This document shows, piece after piece, positions 44,504 to 54,850 of a DNA stretch of 64,000 bases (positions are counted from its first letter, which is position 1; each line of letters begins with the position of its first letter). This DNA is from Lepidostoma basale. Its lineage: Eukaryota; Arthropoda; Insecta; Trichoptera; Lepidostomatidae. A program made the position numbers and the translations under genes. The stretch spans positions 248,001-312,000 of the forward strand of contig JAHDVF020000889.1 of the NCBI GenBank assembly GCA_022606425.2, written 5' to 3'. The notes below the pieces were generated by a model. That model did not search any database. It was not told the DNA's origin and worked only from the letters and a program-made list of their open reading frames with translations.

Positions 44504-45140
44504 TTCTCCTTATAGACCTTTAGTCTGTTCCTGAATTCAGGCTAGCCTCTCTTGGGAGGTTGACTCCCAACTATCTCTCCATCTCTTCCGCGGGGACGGC
44601 AGCCGGCAGGAATCTGATGCGCCACAGCGTGTGGGATTCTGGTGGGATCCATCCTCTGCACGTGCGCATTCCAGTATCTTCTGCGTTGTCTGCCCCATCT
44701 CACTGGTGGTGTCCATTCTTTGACATGACCATAACAGTCCCTTTTTTGCTGTCTGCTCCATTTTATAATATTCTCAACCTCACATATCTCTCTCATTCTG
44801 GTGTTCCTTACGCGATCTCTCAGTATCTTGCCTGCTATCGTCCTCAGTGTCTTCATTTCATAAATCATCAAAACTTGTTTTGGTTCTTACTGCGTGTCTG
44901 CCCTTGTTTCAACGCCATATATTATTATTGGTCTTACACATGCTTTTTAGATTCTCATCTTACTCTTAATAGCCATGTCTTTGTTTTTCCATATTGTGGA
45001 TTTTAGAGCGCCAGAGATTGCAGCTGCCTTGTTTACTTTTATTTCATCCCGCAGATCAGCTCCTCCCACGAGGTCTATGCCTAGAAACTTGAAAGTCCTG
45101 ACCTGTTCTATGAGTTGATTTTCTATAACCAGGTACTCCG
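44453..45140 (-). pseudogene. LINE-C 3' fragment, chimeric
   Basis: The left end is a long CTT tract (44453-44508, GAA tail on the minus strand). The complement encodes EYLVIENQLIEQVRTFKFLG, ISGALKSTIWKNKDMAIKSK, MKTLRTIAGKILRDRVRNTR, EICEVENIIKWSRQQKRDCY and GHVKEWTPP, then switches at about 44702 to VRWGRQRRRYWNAHVQRMDP and TRIPHAVAHQIPAGC. The block preceding the switch is the 17.8-kb subfamily and the block after it is the 23.9-kb subfamily, with the VRW helix region present twice. This is a hybrid of two subfamilies. Confidence 0.85.
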
Positions 45141-45149
45141 CCAATGCCG

Positions 45150-45490
45150 GTCCCAAGCCTGGAGGAAAAAGGAGGAGTACTATTAAAAAACAACCTCAAG
45201 CTCACAGCACAGAGAAGAAAGCCTCGGACAATAAAGGACTACTCTGGAAACCGACCAGAGCTAAAATACGAAATGAAAAAATTAGACGTCGAACTAAAGT
45301 TGCCGACATTATGGATCGTACAAATAAAATAGAGTGGCAATGGGCTGGACATATAACTAAACAGTGCAGTACCAGATGGACATCCTGAATACTCCAATGG
45401 AGAGCTTCGATAAAGAAATGGAATATCGGGAGACCACCTAAAAGATAGTCTGACGACTTTGCCCGAATAGTTGGAATGACCTAAAAAATA
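45150..45490 (+). pseudogene. RTE-like LINE fragment (family F)
   Basis: Plus strand codons KIRRRTKVADIMDRTNKIEW, QWAGHITKQCSTRWTS, and NIGRPPKR followed by DDFARIVGMT form the C-terminal module of GHI/GHV-type non-LTR elements, distinct from LINE-A to D. Stops interrupt it. It ends at AAGAAGAAG just before a hammerhead-like unit. Confidence 0.7.
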
Positions 45491-45504
45491 AGAAGAAGCA
45501 GAAA

Positions 45505-45535
45505 CTGAAGAAGGACTGGTTGTCCGAAACATGTC
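45505..45535 (+). ncRNA. Hammerhead-ribozyme-like motif, family a
   Basis: CUGAAGA core (matching CUGANGA), one extra A, stem II GGAC / GUCC with a UGGUU loop, GAAA, palindromic CAUG and GUC. All conserved core positions are kept. Stem I is weak: upstream AGAAA and downstream UAAGUAA do not pair well. Placed immediately 3' of a LINE fragment tail. Confidence 0.55.
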
Positions 45536-46119
45536 TAAGTAATTTTTAATTTTTTTGAACGACATGAAAAAGAAGAAGAAGAAAAAGAAGAGTAAAATTA
45601 ATTTAAATAGCTTTTTTATAATTGTGTACCAGTAAACTTTAAGAATAATCGAATCATTGTTGAAATGTACTGGTTCGACAATTTCTACTTTATGTCAATG
45701 GTAAGTTGGTCTCATAAGAAAGGTCTTAAAAGAGTTTTATATTTTCTATATATTGTGGTGGACCTTGTGTCATTTCTAGGGGCGCGGGTGTTATTATAGT
45801 AACACCAAACGTGAAAGCACTTTCCTTGCCCCAAAGGTTTGACGAAAACGTCCCAATATTGATGCGCTATCCATTAATTATACTTGGGGTCTTCCTACAC
45901 TTCATCTTTCATCTGGTAGGGAGTCAAATATCTATTTTAAAATTCGGTTTTCTTCCACTCGCAACTGTCTCAATTACTACGGCAATTATTTTAAATAGAA
46001 CTTTTCTATGTTGAGTTTATCATAGAGATATTTTTAAGCTCATGGTTATGGTTTTACCTCATTCTAAACACTATTAATGAAGCATACAAAATACAAACAT
46101 ACTTACTCGTATATCGGGT
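45536..46119. other. Intergenic sequence
   Basis: A 67-codon frame at 45811-46014 is unsupported. Nothing else recognised. Confidence 0.45.
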
Positions 46120-46265
46120 ACTTTCATATTAGTGAAAGTACGTTCAAAAGGCACAAAATATCCTTGATATTTAGAGAGTATCTTGCTTTCTAAAGTCGGA
46201 CCATTTCTAATACATTTCTGTTGTTTAACGTGTTGCATTTAACTGTTATCATATTTGTTTATTTT
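46120..46265 (+). pseudogene. Jockey/CR1-like LINE scrap
   Basis: The plus strand reads HISESTFKRHKISLIFREYL and resembles the complement of 31.36-31.50 kb (ISESTFRRQILLTLES). Only about 140 bp remain. Confidence 0.55.
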
Positions 46266-46439
46266 TGTGAGAAAGAATGACCTCATTTAATTCATAATAG
46301 TAAGCACGATTGTTTAGTGGTTTAACTTGCATTTAATTTATATCACTTATATAAATTTAGTTTGGTTCATGTGGTGCTCCCGTAAATTTGGAAATAATAA
46401 TTAAAAAACAGGTGAATACGTGGAACATAAATTAAATAG
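46266..46439. other. AT-rich spacer
   Basis: Nothing recognisable; contains the left copy of the TTAAATAG duplication at 46432-46439. Confidence 0.5.
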
Positions 46440-46731
46440 ACAATATGTGCACCATCTAAAAAGATCATTTTGTGTTAAAAATTTTTTTTTTGTTATTTTT
46501 TTTTATCATTCTATTTTATAGTATTTGGTTTAGATTTATTCTATGGATGTTTAACGATCAAAGTGTGCGCGGGAGATGCCTATTGGTGGCGATGAGGTTA
46601 GCAACCCATCACACCACGTTTCCCGCGAGGCGAAAAGAGTAGGATGGAGTGCCGCGTTGGTTAATGTGTGACAGTCCATTCTTTCTGCCTACCCTTTCGG
46701 GGAGACGGCGTGATGGTTAGTTAGTTTTTTT
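46440..46731 (+). mobile_element. SINE-like element with inverted LINE-A ends
   Basis: TTAAATAG flanks the insert (46432-46439, 46732-46739). The first part matches the 36.65-kb SINE-like element (GTGCACCATCTAAA, TATTGGTGGCGATGAGG). Then CCATCACACCACGTTTCCCG to GAGTGCCGCG is the LINE-A 3' end in reverse, followed by the same end forward (GACAGTCCATTCTTTCTGCC to GGCGTGATGGTTAG). The two ends form a ~50-bp fold-back. No coding sequence. Confidence 0.75.
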
Positions 46732-46739
46732 AAATAGTG

Positions 46740-47146
46740 ATAATGTTTTATAAAATTAATACCTCAACCATCAATAAGTTGAAGGTGGCTGACATAGCCA
46801 CCCAGGTTATCTTAAATCGCCGTTTACGACTTAAATATCGTATAGTGGTCCAGAATATTTGGTTCACCCAACAATGTATGAAAGATCAATATTACACTGT
46901 TTGGTGATTAGGTTCAGTTTAAGAATGCCCTTGCTAGGCAAAACAAATTTGTCACTATTTATATCATTTATATAAATTAAATCCAAGTAAAACTACTAAA
47001 AAATCGTGTTTTCTTTTATAAATTAATAATGGAGTTTTCCAAATCAAATACCTCAACCATCAATAAATCAACGAGCTCTTTTAATTTTAAATTAATTTAT
47101 CTATACGCAACGGAATTATATTGTAATCAATATTATATTTATTCTT
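46740..47146. other. AT-rich spacer with family b scrap
   Basis: AGAATGCCCTTGCTAGGCAA then AACAAATTTGTCACT at about 46922-46955 is an eroded family b hammerhead-like unit. Confidence 0.4.
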
Positions 47147-47300
47147 CTTCTTCCTTGCTGATGTTCTTTTTCTTCTGGTTGTTCATCATTGCTTCTAAAT
47201 AGTCTGTTCTCCAGAGGGTCGTTCCAGTCTCTCCTTTTCTATATACCAGTACTCCATCTTATTTATATTTTTTATCTCATTTTATGGTATTCATTACGTG
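47147..47300 (-). pseudogene. LINE-C 3' scrap
   Basis: CTTCTTCTTCCTTGCTGATG followed by TAAATAGTCTGTTCTCCAGA and GGGTCGTTCCAG resembles the LINE-C 3' end at 17.65 kb. Confidence 0.5.
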
Positions 47301-47694
47301 ATATCACAGTGTTACGACTATTACATTATTAAACATTTACTGATTCCGTTTAACTCACTGAAAGTAGCTTTAATATTTTAAGAAAAGTTTAAATAATATA
47401 CAACTGATTTGAGAGAGTAAGTTTTTCATTCGTGAAATCGACTGCAACCATGTTGGGACCGACCGACCGTGGGTGCCTGACGCGTTTGGGTGGGGTCGGA
47501 CGCTGCGGAGATGGGGGGTACATTATCCACAAACTGGAAATGATTAGTTGCACGGCGCTCCATAAAAATGTCTTCAGCAAAATTCTTTTAGGAATCCTGG
47601 AATTAAGAACTACGTACAGAAAATAATAATCACCAGCCTTGGACATGAAATAAAGATATCGTATAAAATTCTTTATATGATATACTGTCTTTAT
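47301..47694. other. Intergenic with GC-rich patch
   Basis: A GC-rich patch at about 47440-47525 (GGTGGGGTCGGACGCTGCGG) is without repeat similarity. No gene seen. Confidence 0.45.
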
Positions 47695-47900
47695 TACACT
47701 GCAAATATAAATATATCCACCAAAATAAAGATGACAGTACATAATAGAGTCAAAATGCCAACCCTTATGCATGGAAGTGAATTCTGGAGCTGCCAAAAAA
47801 AGAATGAAAGTAGGATAAATGCCATAACTGTGAAGAATGTGCGGGAAAACGATATATGACAGAATACCGTACAATGAAGGAAAAAATATAATGATGAATA
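47695..47900 (+). pseudogene. LINE-A middle fragment
   Basis: Plus-strand codons ISTKIKMTVHNRVKMPTLMH, GSEFWSCQKKNESRINAITV and VRENDI correspond to the LSKKARMAVHNGVLLPTLMYGSEAWNWQKKDESRINAVEM region. Both ends of the element are missing. Confidence 0.72.
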
Positions 47901-47947
47901 AATAATGAAAACAAATAATAATATTCTGGTGACCATCTGGTGATCTT

Positions 47948-47976
47948 TTGATGGCAGCAAGCTGCCGAAACCGGTC
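47948..47976 (+). ncRNA. Hammerhead-ribozyme-like motif, family d
   Basis: Core CUUUUGAU (consensus CUGANGAN with two changes at positions 5 and 6), stem II GGCAGC / GCUGCC around AA, GAAA, palindromic CCGG and GUC. Stem II is perfect, but the core changes make activity unlikely. Confidence 0.45.
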
Positions 47977-48089
47977 GATGATAAACACGAGTGGAAGCAT
48001 TTTTTAATTTTTTAAAATGAATTTCTACCATAAATTTCAATTAAAAATATTAATTATTTTAAAAATGATTACATCATAAGTAAAATTAA

Positions 48090-48150
48090 AAATCCTCCAC
48101 AAAAGGCCATCGTTAGGGAGACCTGACAAGACACAGAAAGAAGAAGAAGA
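48090..48150 (+). pseudogene. LINE 3' scrap with GAA tail
   Basis: AAAGGCCATCGTTAGGGAGA then CCTGACAAGACACAGAAAGA leads into a GAA run, as at the ends of LINE-C/F copies. Confidence 0.45.
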
Positions 48151-48162
48151 TAATAGGTATCA

Positions 48163-48193
48163 CTGAAGAAGGACTGGTTGTCCGAAACAGGTC
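48163..48193 (+). ncRNA. Hammerhead-ribozyme-like motif, family a
   Basis: CUGAAGA core, extra A, stem II GGAC / GUCC with UGGUU loop, GAAA, CAGG (CAUG in sister copies) and GUC. The downstream flank UAUGUAAUUAAC and TTAAATGTAAGTGTTGTATA match the 42.6-kb copy. Loss of the CAUG palindrome would weaken stem III. Confidence 0.5.
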
Positions 48194-48582
48194 TATGTAA
48201 TTAACTTTCTTTTAAATGTAAGTGTTGTATATACAAAGGATATAAAAGGAAAAAGAAAAATAATATTTACTCTTTTAAATTTACTAGATAATGTTCCCAA
48301 TAAAAAAGTTCCTATAAAAAAAATAAAAAATTCTCACGCTGATATTGTTTGATAAAATTCACGTGACACATCACATGTTATGAGAATCAATAGCTAAAAT
48401 AATGTAAACATCCACTAATTGGGGGTTCAAATAACATGGTGTATTGTCTGCAAAAATATAAAAAACCAACGGACAAATATCACATTTAAAAGGCACAAGA
48501 GGCACTCCGAAAACCAGCAATGTGTTGTTACAAACTAATCCCTAAAATTGAAAAGTTAACCAAAAATATCTTAGTCACAAAA
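48194..48582. other. AT-rich spacer
   Basis: The first 80 bp continue the family a repeat; the rest is unrecognised. Confidence 0.5.
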
Positions 48583-48584
48583 TA

Positions 48585-49871
48585 TTAGGTCCTTACATAT
48601 GAAATTGGCGTTTTGTATGGGAGGAACATAAAGTTTTTTTTTTTTAATATAATATATTTATTTAATCAAAGTGTGTACCATTGCTATCTATGCACTTTTG
48701 CCATCTCATAGGTAGTTCATCGATCCCTTTACTAAAAATACCATTCGGACGGGAATCAATAAAATCTTTGAAGTCGGTTTGTACTGCCCCATCGGAGTTG
48801 AATTTTTTCCCTTGCAAGAAGTTATCCAAATTTCGAAAAAAAATAGTAATCTATCGGGGCAAGGTCCGGAGAGTACGGTGGATGTCTTAGACATTCCAAT
48901 TGAAGCTCTTCTAATTTGGTAGGCGTCTTTTGTGCAGTGTGTGGTCTAGCGTTATCATGAAGCAGCAGTGGCCTAGAGCGATTAACCAGCCTCGGTTGTT
49001 CAGCAGCTAGCTTTTCCATCATGGTTTGCAGTTGCTGACAATAGACATCTGCCGTAATCGTCTGGCCAGATTTAAGAAAGCTGTAGTGAACGACACCAGC
49101 ACTAGTCCACCAAACGCTCACAAGTAACTTTTTTGGAGTCAATTTTCGCTTGGGGCATGGTTTGGCTGGTTCGGCAGGGTTCAGCCATTGCGATGAGCGC
49201 TTCCGATTATCATACAGGATCCACTTTTCATCACAGGTAATGATTCGATTCAAAATCCCTTCATTATTGTGCCGGTTGAGTAATGCAACGCAGCAGTCAA
49301 CGCATGTTTGTTGATTTGCTTCACTCAATTCGTGAGGTACCCACCTTTCAAGCTTTTTCACCTTCCCAATTTGCTTCAAGTGGATTAAAACAGTTTTATC
49401 ACTAACACCGCAGCCTGCAGCTAACTCAGACGTGGTTTGAGATGGATCCGCTTCTACAATAGCCTTCAATTCTTCATTATCAATTTTGGTCTCCGGCCGT
49501 CCACGGGGCTTGTTCTGCAGGTCGAAATTTCCAGAACGAAAACGCTGGAACCAAAAACGCACTGTGTTTTCTTTTGCGGCACCGTCGCCATACACATCAT
49601 TAATCCTTCTAGCCGTTTCTGCAGCACTGGTGCCACGGTGGAACTCGTACTCGTAAATAACGCGATATTTTAAGTTTTCCATTTTGTAAACTGAGTGACG
49701 CAAAGAAAAAAAACAATTGAGGAAAAAACAAATGAATTATAATTTTCGAAACACAAATACTTGAGTAAATAGCTATATAAATTTGAATTTGGAATTCCTA
49801 ACCAAAGAGAAGATATTTGAGATCAAAGTTGCCAGTACGGCAAAACACCAATTTCATATGTAAGGACCTAA
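48585..49871 (-). mobile_element. Near-intact mariner transposon, cecropia/Hsmar1-like (1287 bp)
   Basis: Terminal inverted repeats TTAGGTCCTTACATATGAAA (48585) and its complement ending at 49871 agree over about 31 bp with one mismatch. TA flanks both ends (48583-48584, 49872-49873). The transposase lies on the minus strand. This copy is the best preserved transposon of the window and is nearly identical over the shared part to 29868-30353, so the family spread recently. Confidence 0.95.
48662..49682 (-). pseudogene. Mariner transposase with a single frameshift
   Basis: Transposases of this family bind the terminal repeats and cut and paste the element. From ATG at 49682 the protein opens MENLKYRVIYEYEFHRGTSA. 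It has the KPRGRPETK segment (about 58-66), the WVPHEL linker motif (about 114-119) and catalytic Asp residues at about 151 (TCDEKW), 243 (LLHDNARPH) and 278 (LAPIDYY). Thirty-four residues separate the last two, the DD34D signature. An upstream in-frame ATG at 49703 is possible, but the family start favours 49682. The frame is lost after YYFF at an 8-A run (48836-48843, T run on the coding strand). With one base fewer the downstream frame resumes to a stop at 48662-48664, giving about 339 residues. No other break is seen. Confidence 0.92.
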
Positions 49872-49909
49872 TATTTGACAAATTTCGAAAGATATCCATA
49901 TAACCTTGC

Positions 49910-50250
49910 TAACCATCACACCGTTTCACTGGAGGGGTAGGCACAGATGATGTTTTAAACTGTTTTATCCTAACATAACTTTCGCGGTTCTTAACACAAC
50001 GTCGATTGTTTCGAATTCGAACATGGCGAATTTTCAGTAATTAATTAATTTGCCCGTGCCATATTTTCCATGCCCCTCGTCGACTTATTCTTCCATTCAC
50101 ACTAGTTGCATATATATTTTTAACTGTTCTTCACCCATCATTCGTTTTATATGTCTAAACCATCTTTGTGACCCATTCTGTTTCTCGAGGATAATTAGTC
50201 AGCAAATAATTATTTTAAAACCATTCGCACTGCTCATTAATATTTTTTTG
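49910..50250 (-). pseudogene. LINE-A 3' fragment, decayed
   Basis: ACCATCACACCGTTTCACTG at the left is the LINE-A end in reverse. Alignment continues to TTTATATGTCTAAACCATCT (WFGHM region). Many indels, no usable frame. Confidence 0.72.
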
Positions 50251-50879
50251 TCTAATTATTTTTAAGAATTAAGAACTGAACAACAGGCGATACACACCAA
50301 ACGATACGCCTAAACAAGTTCTCGAAACATTTTTTGTTAATTTTGTTAATAATAAGAAAATATAATGGGATGTCATTAAAAGTTCTTGAAGCATGATAAT
50401 TAAGTTAAATTTTGTGTAAACAAAAAGAAAAGAAACCTTTCCGAAACAATTAATTACGTTAATTTCAAAAGAAACAAAAATACTTCTAAAACTTTTATTT
50501 AATAATGGATATTTATAAAAGCATTTCCGTGTTTTGATCCATTACAAGAAATATAAATGACTTTTAGAATTGAATCGTTTGTTAGTATAACATTTATATA
50601 TTATTTAATACGATGTTGTTTTGAATATAAATTATTAATTAACAAAGTGGAAACAGATTAAAAACCCTTACTAGCAGTACTATTTTTCAATTGTCACAAA
50701 AGTTTAATATTAATTTAAGTTTGTATATTAGTTGTTATTAGTATTATATTGTATATGTATCGAAAAGTGGATAAATAATTTTGAGAAAGAATACAAAAAA
50801 TTTTTCTCTCTGGTCAGGTGTCAATGTGGAAGGACTACAAGGCATAATTAAGAAGAAAAAGAAAAATGTTTTGTAAGAT
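50251..50879. other. AT-rich spacer
   Basis: Nothing recognisable. Confidence 0.5.
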
Positions 50880-50888
50880 GATATCATT

Positions 50889-51362
50889 TAAATTCCATTG
50901 AATTGAACCAAAAAGCGACAGCCGTGGCTAGCTGCTTGCGCGACATCATATGGAGCAACAAACACATCCTTATCGAAAGTAAAGTATGGAATAGAGGTCA
51001 GAGCCGATACCAATAGAACTTAGAACCTTCTTAGAGTAGCAGAAATGCGAACCCTACGGTCCATCGCAGGCAAAACCCTCAGAGATCAGATCATAAATGA
51101 AACAATAAGGTAATGTCTGTAGTGTTCGAGACATAATAAGATGGAGAAGAAGCAGCAGGCGCTTTTGGAGAGACCACGTGGACCGCATGGAGAATGCAAG
51201 AGTTGCAAAAATTGTTAAAGATGAAAATCCAAGCAGCAAGAGATTACCAGGAAGGCCGCTGAAGAGATGGAGAGATGGCTGGACATCATTATCCCAGGAC
51301 AGCCCACCGCCACAAACAGGTCATACGACCTAAACTAAGAGGAAGAAGAAGAAGAAGAAGAA
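50889..51362 (+). pseudogene. LINE-C 3' fragment with 9-bp duplication
   Basis: GATATCATT occurs at 50880-50888 and 51363-51371. The plus strand carries RVAEMRTLRSIAGKTLRDQI, CSRHNKMEKKQQALLER-type out-of-frame stretch, HVDRMENARVAKIVKDENPS and SKRLPGRPLKRWRDGW, then a GAA tail at 51341-51362. Same subfamily as 2186-2602. Stops and frameshifts present. Confidence 0.87.
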
Positions 51363-51371
51363 GATATCATT

Positions 51372-51754
51372 GATATTGTGAATAATTGCTGTGAATAAAA
51401 GCAACCTGTCAACACTACACACCATATCAAAAATAATTTTAGTTGATTATTATGATGAGTTTCTTACGGTAGTCAAGAACTTTAGAAAATCATAGCTAAA
51501 AATCAATTTGAAGCAAATCAATGTTGAAGTAAGATTTCTATTTATGATGCATTGCAGTTGCTAGCTATGTCAGGAAGTATGTTTCGAAGAAAATATTTCT
51601 AAACTACTTCCGTAAAGGGGAGTTTTCTAAAATAAAATTTCAAACTTTTGCTTTTGAAGAACGTGACTGTATAGCTGAAAATGTCGCAAACATTTTATGT
51701 TATGTGCTTAAAGATGATTTTGAAAATTAGGTATATATTTTTGTATCAATATCA
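51372..51754. other. AT-rich spacer
   Basis: Nothing recognisable. Confidence 0.5.
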
Positions 51755-52035
51755 TAAATGAAGACACTTGATAGCATAACTGGCAAGACATGGCGTGACC
51801 GAACAAGAGAAATGTGCGAGGTTAAGGATGGTGGTAGCGGGGGGAGGCAACGGAGAAGACATTGGTATGCACACGTGAGAAGAATGGATTCATCTTAACT
51901 CTATCTAATTGTGTTGCACAGCCAGCCCCGAGGAACGATCCTCGGATAGACCACAAAAAAGGTTCGACAGCTGGGAATCGATTTCGCAGGAGTCTCGAGA
52001 AGCAGGCCACAAGTCCTACATTAAAAAGAAAAAAG
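51755..52035 (+). pseudogene. LINE-C fragment, decayed
   Basis: Plus-strand codons MKTLDSITGKTWRDRTREMC, EVKDGGSGGRQRRRHWYAHV and RRMDSS follow the LINE-C order (TLRxIAGKTLRDR, CEVEDxVRWGRQRRRYWxxHV, MDST). It ends in a degenerate AAG-rich segment at 52021-52035. Confidence 0.78.
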
Positions 52036-52160
52036 TTTACAATGAAAATGATATTGACGTGATTGTTACAATGAATATCTCAGAAGAATGTTATAATAAA
52101 ATAAATTTTGATGAAAACGTTCGTTTTATAGAAAGGTGTATTATGATATTTTACGATAGT

Positions 52161-52192
52161 GACATGTTTCGCCTTACGAAGGCTTCTTAACT
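52161..52192 (-). ncRNA. Hammerhead-ribozyme-like motif
   Basis: Minus strand: GUUAAGA A (two changes from CUGANGA at positions 3 and 5), stem II GCCUU / AAGGC with CGU loop, GAAA, palindromic CAUG, GUC. Stem II is perfect. Single unit, not a pair. Confidence 0.42.
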
Positions 52193-52299
52193 GATATACT
52201 AGCAAAAGATAAGGACAAACTTGTAGAATATTGACGTTTAGATGATAAATTATTTTTTTATATACAGTTTTACACAAATTGTTCCAGAAATGATAACTT

Positions 52300-52762
52300 G
52301 ATAGTAACTAACTTACTAACCATAACGCCGTCTCCCGGAGGGGTAGGCAGAAAGAATGGAACGCCACACTGTTCTGTCCTGACATACTTCTCTCGCTTCC
52401 TCTACATTCATACGTCTTGTCATGCACGCACGTCGATTTATCCGACTCCTCACGTGTTCGACATTAAATATTTGATTGATTTGATCGTGCCACGTTTTCT
52501 AGCTCCGTTCACGCCGTTCTTCACCATTCTGTCTTCACTCATTCTTTCCTTGTGTCCAAACCATCTTAATGACATTCATTATTTTATTCATAATACTTTC
52601 ATTCGCACCGCGTTCACTTCTTATACTTGCATTTGACACTCTATCATATACAGATTTGCCACACATTCGTCTTGGAGATCTCATTTCTACTGCATTTATT
52701 CTACTTTCACCCTTTTTTAGCCAGTTCCATGTTTCACATTCACACATAAGAGTCTCGCTAGT
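52300..52762 (-). pseudogene. LINE-A 3' fragment
   Basis: The left end ACTAACTTACTAACCATAAC is the tail and end in reverse. The complement continues through GGSGRVRH-type eroded codons, SERGANESIMNKIMN, KSVYDRVSNASIRSE and CETWNWLKKGESRINAVEMR. Stops occur within the WFGH and GRPRKTW regions. Confidence 0.82.
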
Positions 52763-54295
52763 ATAATATTTAATAGCACTGTAAGAAACCATTTATTGAC
52801 AACAGAAGATATATATTTAGTTTAGTCACAATAAGCAATTACCATCGTATTACTAATCAGATTAGTTATTACAGGAGTAGTATTATGGTATTAATAAAAC
52901 TCTATGTAATTTACTTAACAAGTAAGCTATAAATGGGAGAGGTAAAATCATGAAATATTCATGATGCACTAGAGTCTTAGGATACCGAAGTAGAACAGGA
53001 CAACCTGCACTTAGAAGCTTAATTTCATATTCCGTCAGGCGGCGCCACACCGTTCTTGTTCGGCGTACGTCTGCAAAGACATTCCCCTCTTCGAAATATT
53101 GTCATACAGATCTAAATTTTAAAGTCTATTTCGAGACCAACCAACTAATAATAAAAAATATTCATTTAAAAAAACAATAATAATAATCCTCACATTAAAT
53201 ATACGTGCAAATATCATATTATCATGAATCCATATATAAAATTATTACTCTTGTATTTTTATCATAATTTAAATAGTTTTATTTTAACCAGTATTTTATG
53301 AAATAAGAATGTTGTAGTAAATTTAAAAATAAGGAATATTTGATATATATATTTTTTATGTATGCTAGTTAGTAAGAAAAAATCATATTTTCTGGGATTT
53401 TGATTTATAGAATATATCAGTTGACATAAACCTATCCAAGATTCTAGAAAATATAATTCTACCAACTCTGAATACATTCAATAATATATTTAAAGAAATA
53501 TTTTTATAAAAATAATATTAAACTGTAGATGTTATTAAAAAAAGGACTACACGAGTATTTATTAATTTATAACAGATATTTCTTAAATATTGTTTATAAC
53601 AACATTTATAACAAAGCAAAGTATTTTTTTAAATACACGTATTTTCAAAATAGTCACAATGCTCGTTTGATATAAACTGGTTTCGTCGCTAATAAAGTGT
53701 GTTTCAGTGTCCTTAATTAAAGGATCGTATCTAAATCCAGTAGTCCGCTAATGGAATTAGGAAATAAAAAATTATGGGCGTTAAACGAAAGTACAATCGT
53801 TTCGTCTTCCATGACTCGCTAGGGGAAAAAATCTTGGACGCTGTCCAAAAAAGTATTGTATTTTTCCTCATCTTTCGCAGTTTTACGATTCACCATAAAA
53901 ATGTCACAAGAGAAAATATAATTTAAGAAATAATTTTTCCTTTGACAACTGAGAGATATGAATCAGTAGCAAAACACGATTTCCGTTATTTTAAAAACAT
54001 GTATATGTTATCTTTTTCATTTAAGTTGTTGACTTTCAAACGTCATACTTATTTGTCATATTTTGCACTCTATAAAGTTGAATGAGAAGTAGTAACAAAA
54101 AATATGCTGCTGTTAAAATCAAATAAAATAAAATTTAAAAATCTTCTCAACTGTCAACCCGTATAATAGAGAAACGGCAGGGAAAATAAGCCATCAGATA
54201 CTTTTGTATTCATATAGACCCCTGAAGTTTTTATATACATCGTGTCATTCTTATTTAATAATTTTAACGAGTTGTTCAAATAGGGTTCAAATATA
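52763..54295. other. AT-rich intergenic sequence
   Basis: No gene or repeat recognised. A short GC-richer patch near 53035-53090 (GGCGGCGCCACACCGTTC) is isolated. Confidence 0.5.
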
Positions 54296-54850
54296 TATAT
54301 AGACTATTCACCAGGCTAAACTTGCCTTCAACAAAAAATCTAAAATATTCAAGTCCAACAGCATACTCGTAGACCTAAACCTCCGAAAACAACTTATAAA
54401 AAAAACGGTGTGGAGTGTTTTACTGTACGGCTGCGAGACTTGGTGCCTGGGCAAAAGAGAACGCCAAAGGCTAAAGGCATTTGAGATGTGAATCTGCCGA
54501 CGAATTGCTCATGTTTCATTGAGAGACCACATTACAAATGAGGAGGTTCTCAGCAGAGTTGAAGAGAATAAGCACATGTTGAATATCACAGCGGAGATGG
54601 ATTGATCATGTGTTGCGACACGAATGTTTCCTGCATGATGTATTGGAGGGAATGATCGAGGGATCGATTGGCAGAGGACGACCTCTCCAAGAGTACCTAG
54701 ACCAGATTTGCCGAGATATGGGCTGCACCTCTTATGCGGAGTTGAAGAGAGTTGCCAAGGACTGAGCGGAGTAGAAGAGGAGTTGCGTCGCCTTGCTGCA
54801 GACCAATCATTAGATTGAGACCAAAGAAGACGATATATAGAGGCAAACAT
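54296..54850 (+). pseudogene. LINE-D fragment, longest copy
   Basis: Plus-strand codons KLAFNKKSKIFKSNSILVDL, NLRKQLIKKTVWSVLLYGCE, TWCLGKRERQRLKAFEM, stop, ICRRIAHVSLRDHITNEEVL and SRVEENKHMLNITAEMD are those downstream of the reverse transcriptase in RTE/BovB-like elements (YGCETW signature). Frameshifts follow, and the end module matches the 23.3- and 11.6-kb copies. Confidence 0.83.

Noticed and set aside
47389..48000. 203-codon minus-strand frame
   Set aside because: It runs antisense through a LINE-A fragment and a hammerhead-like unit; no family resemblance.
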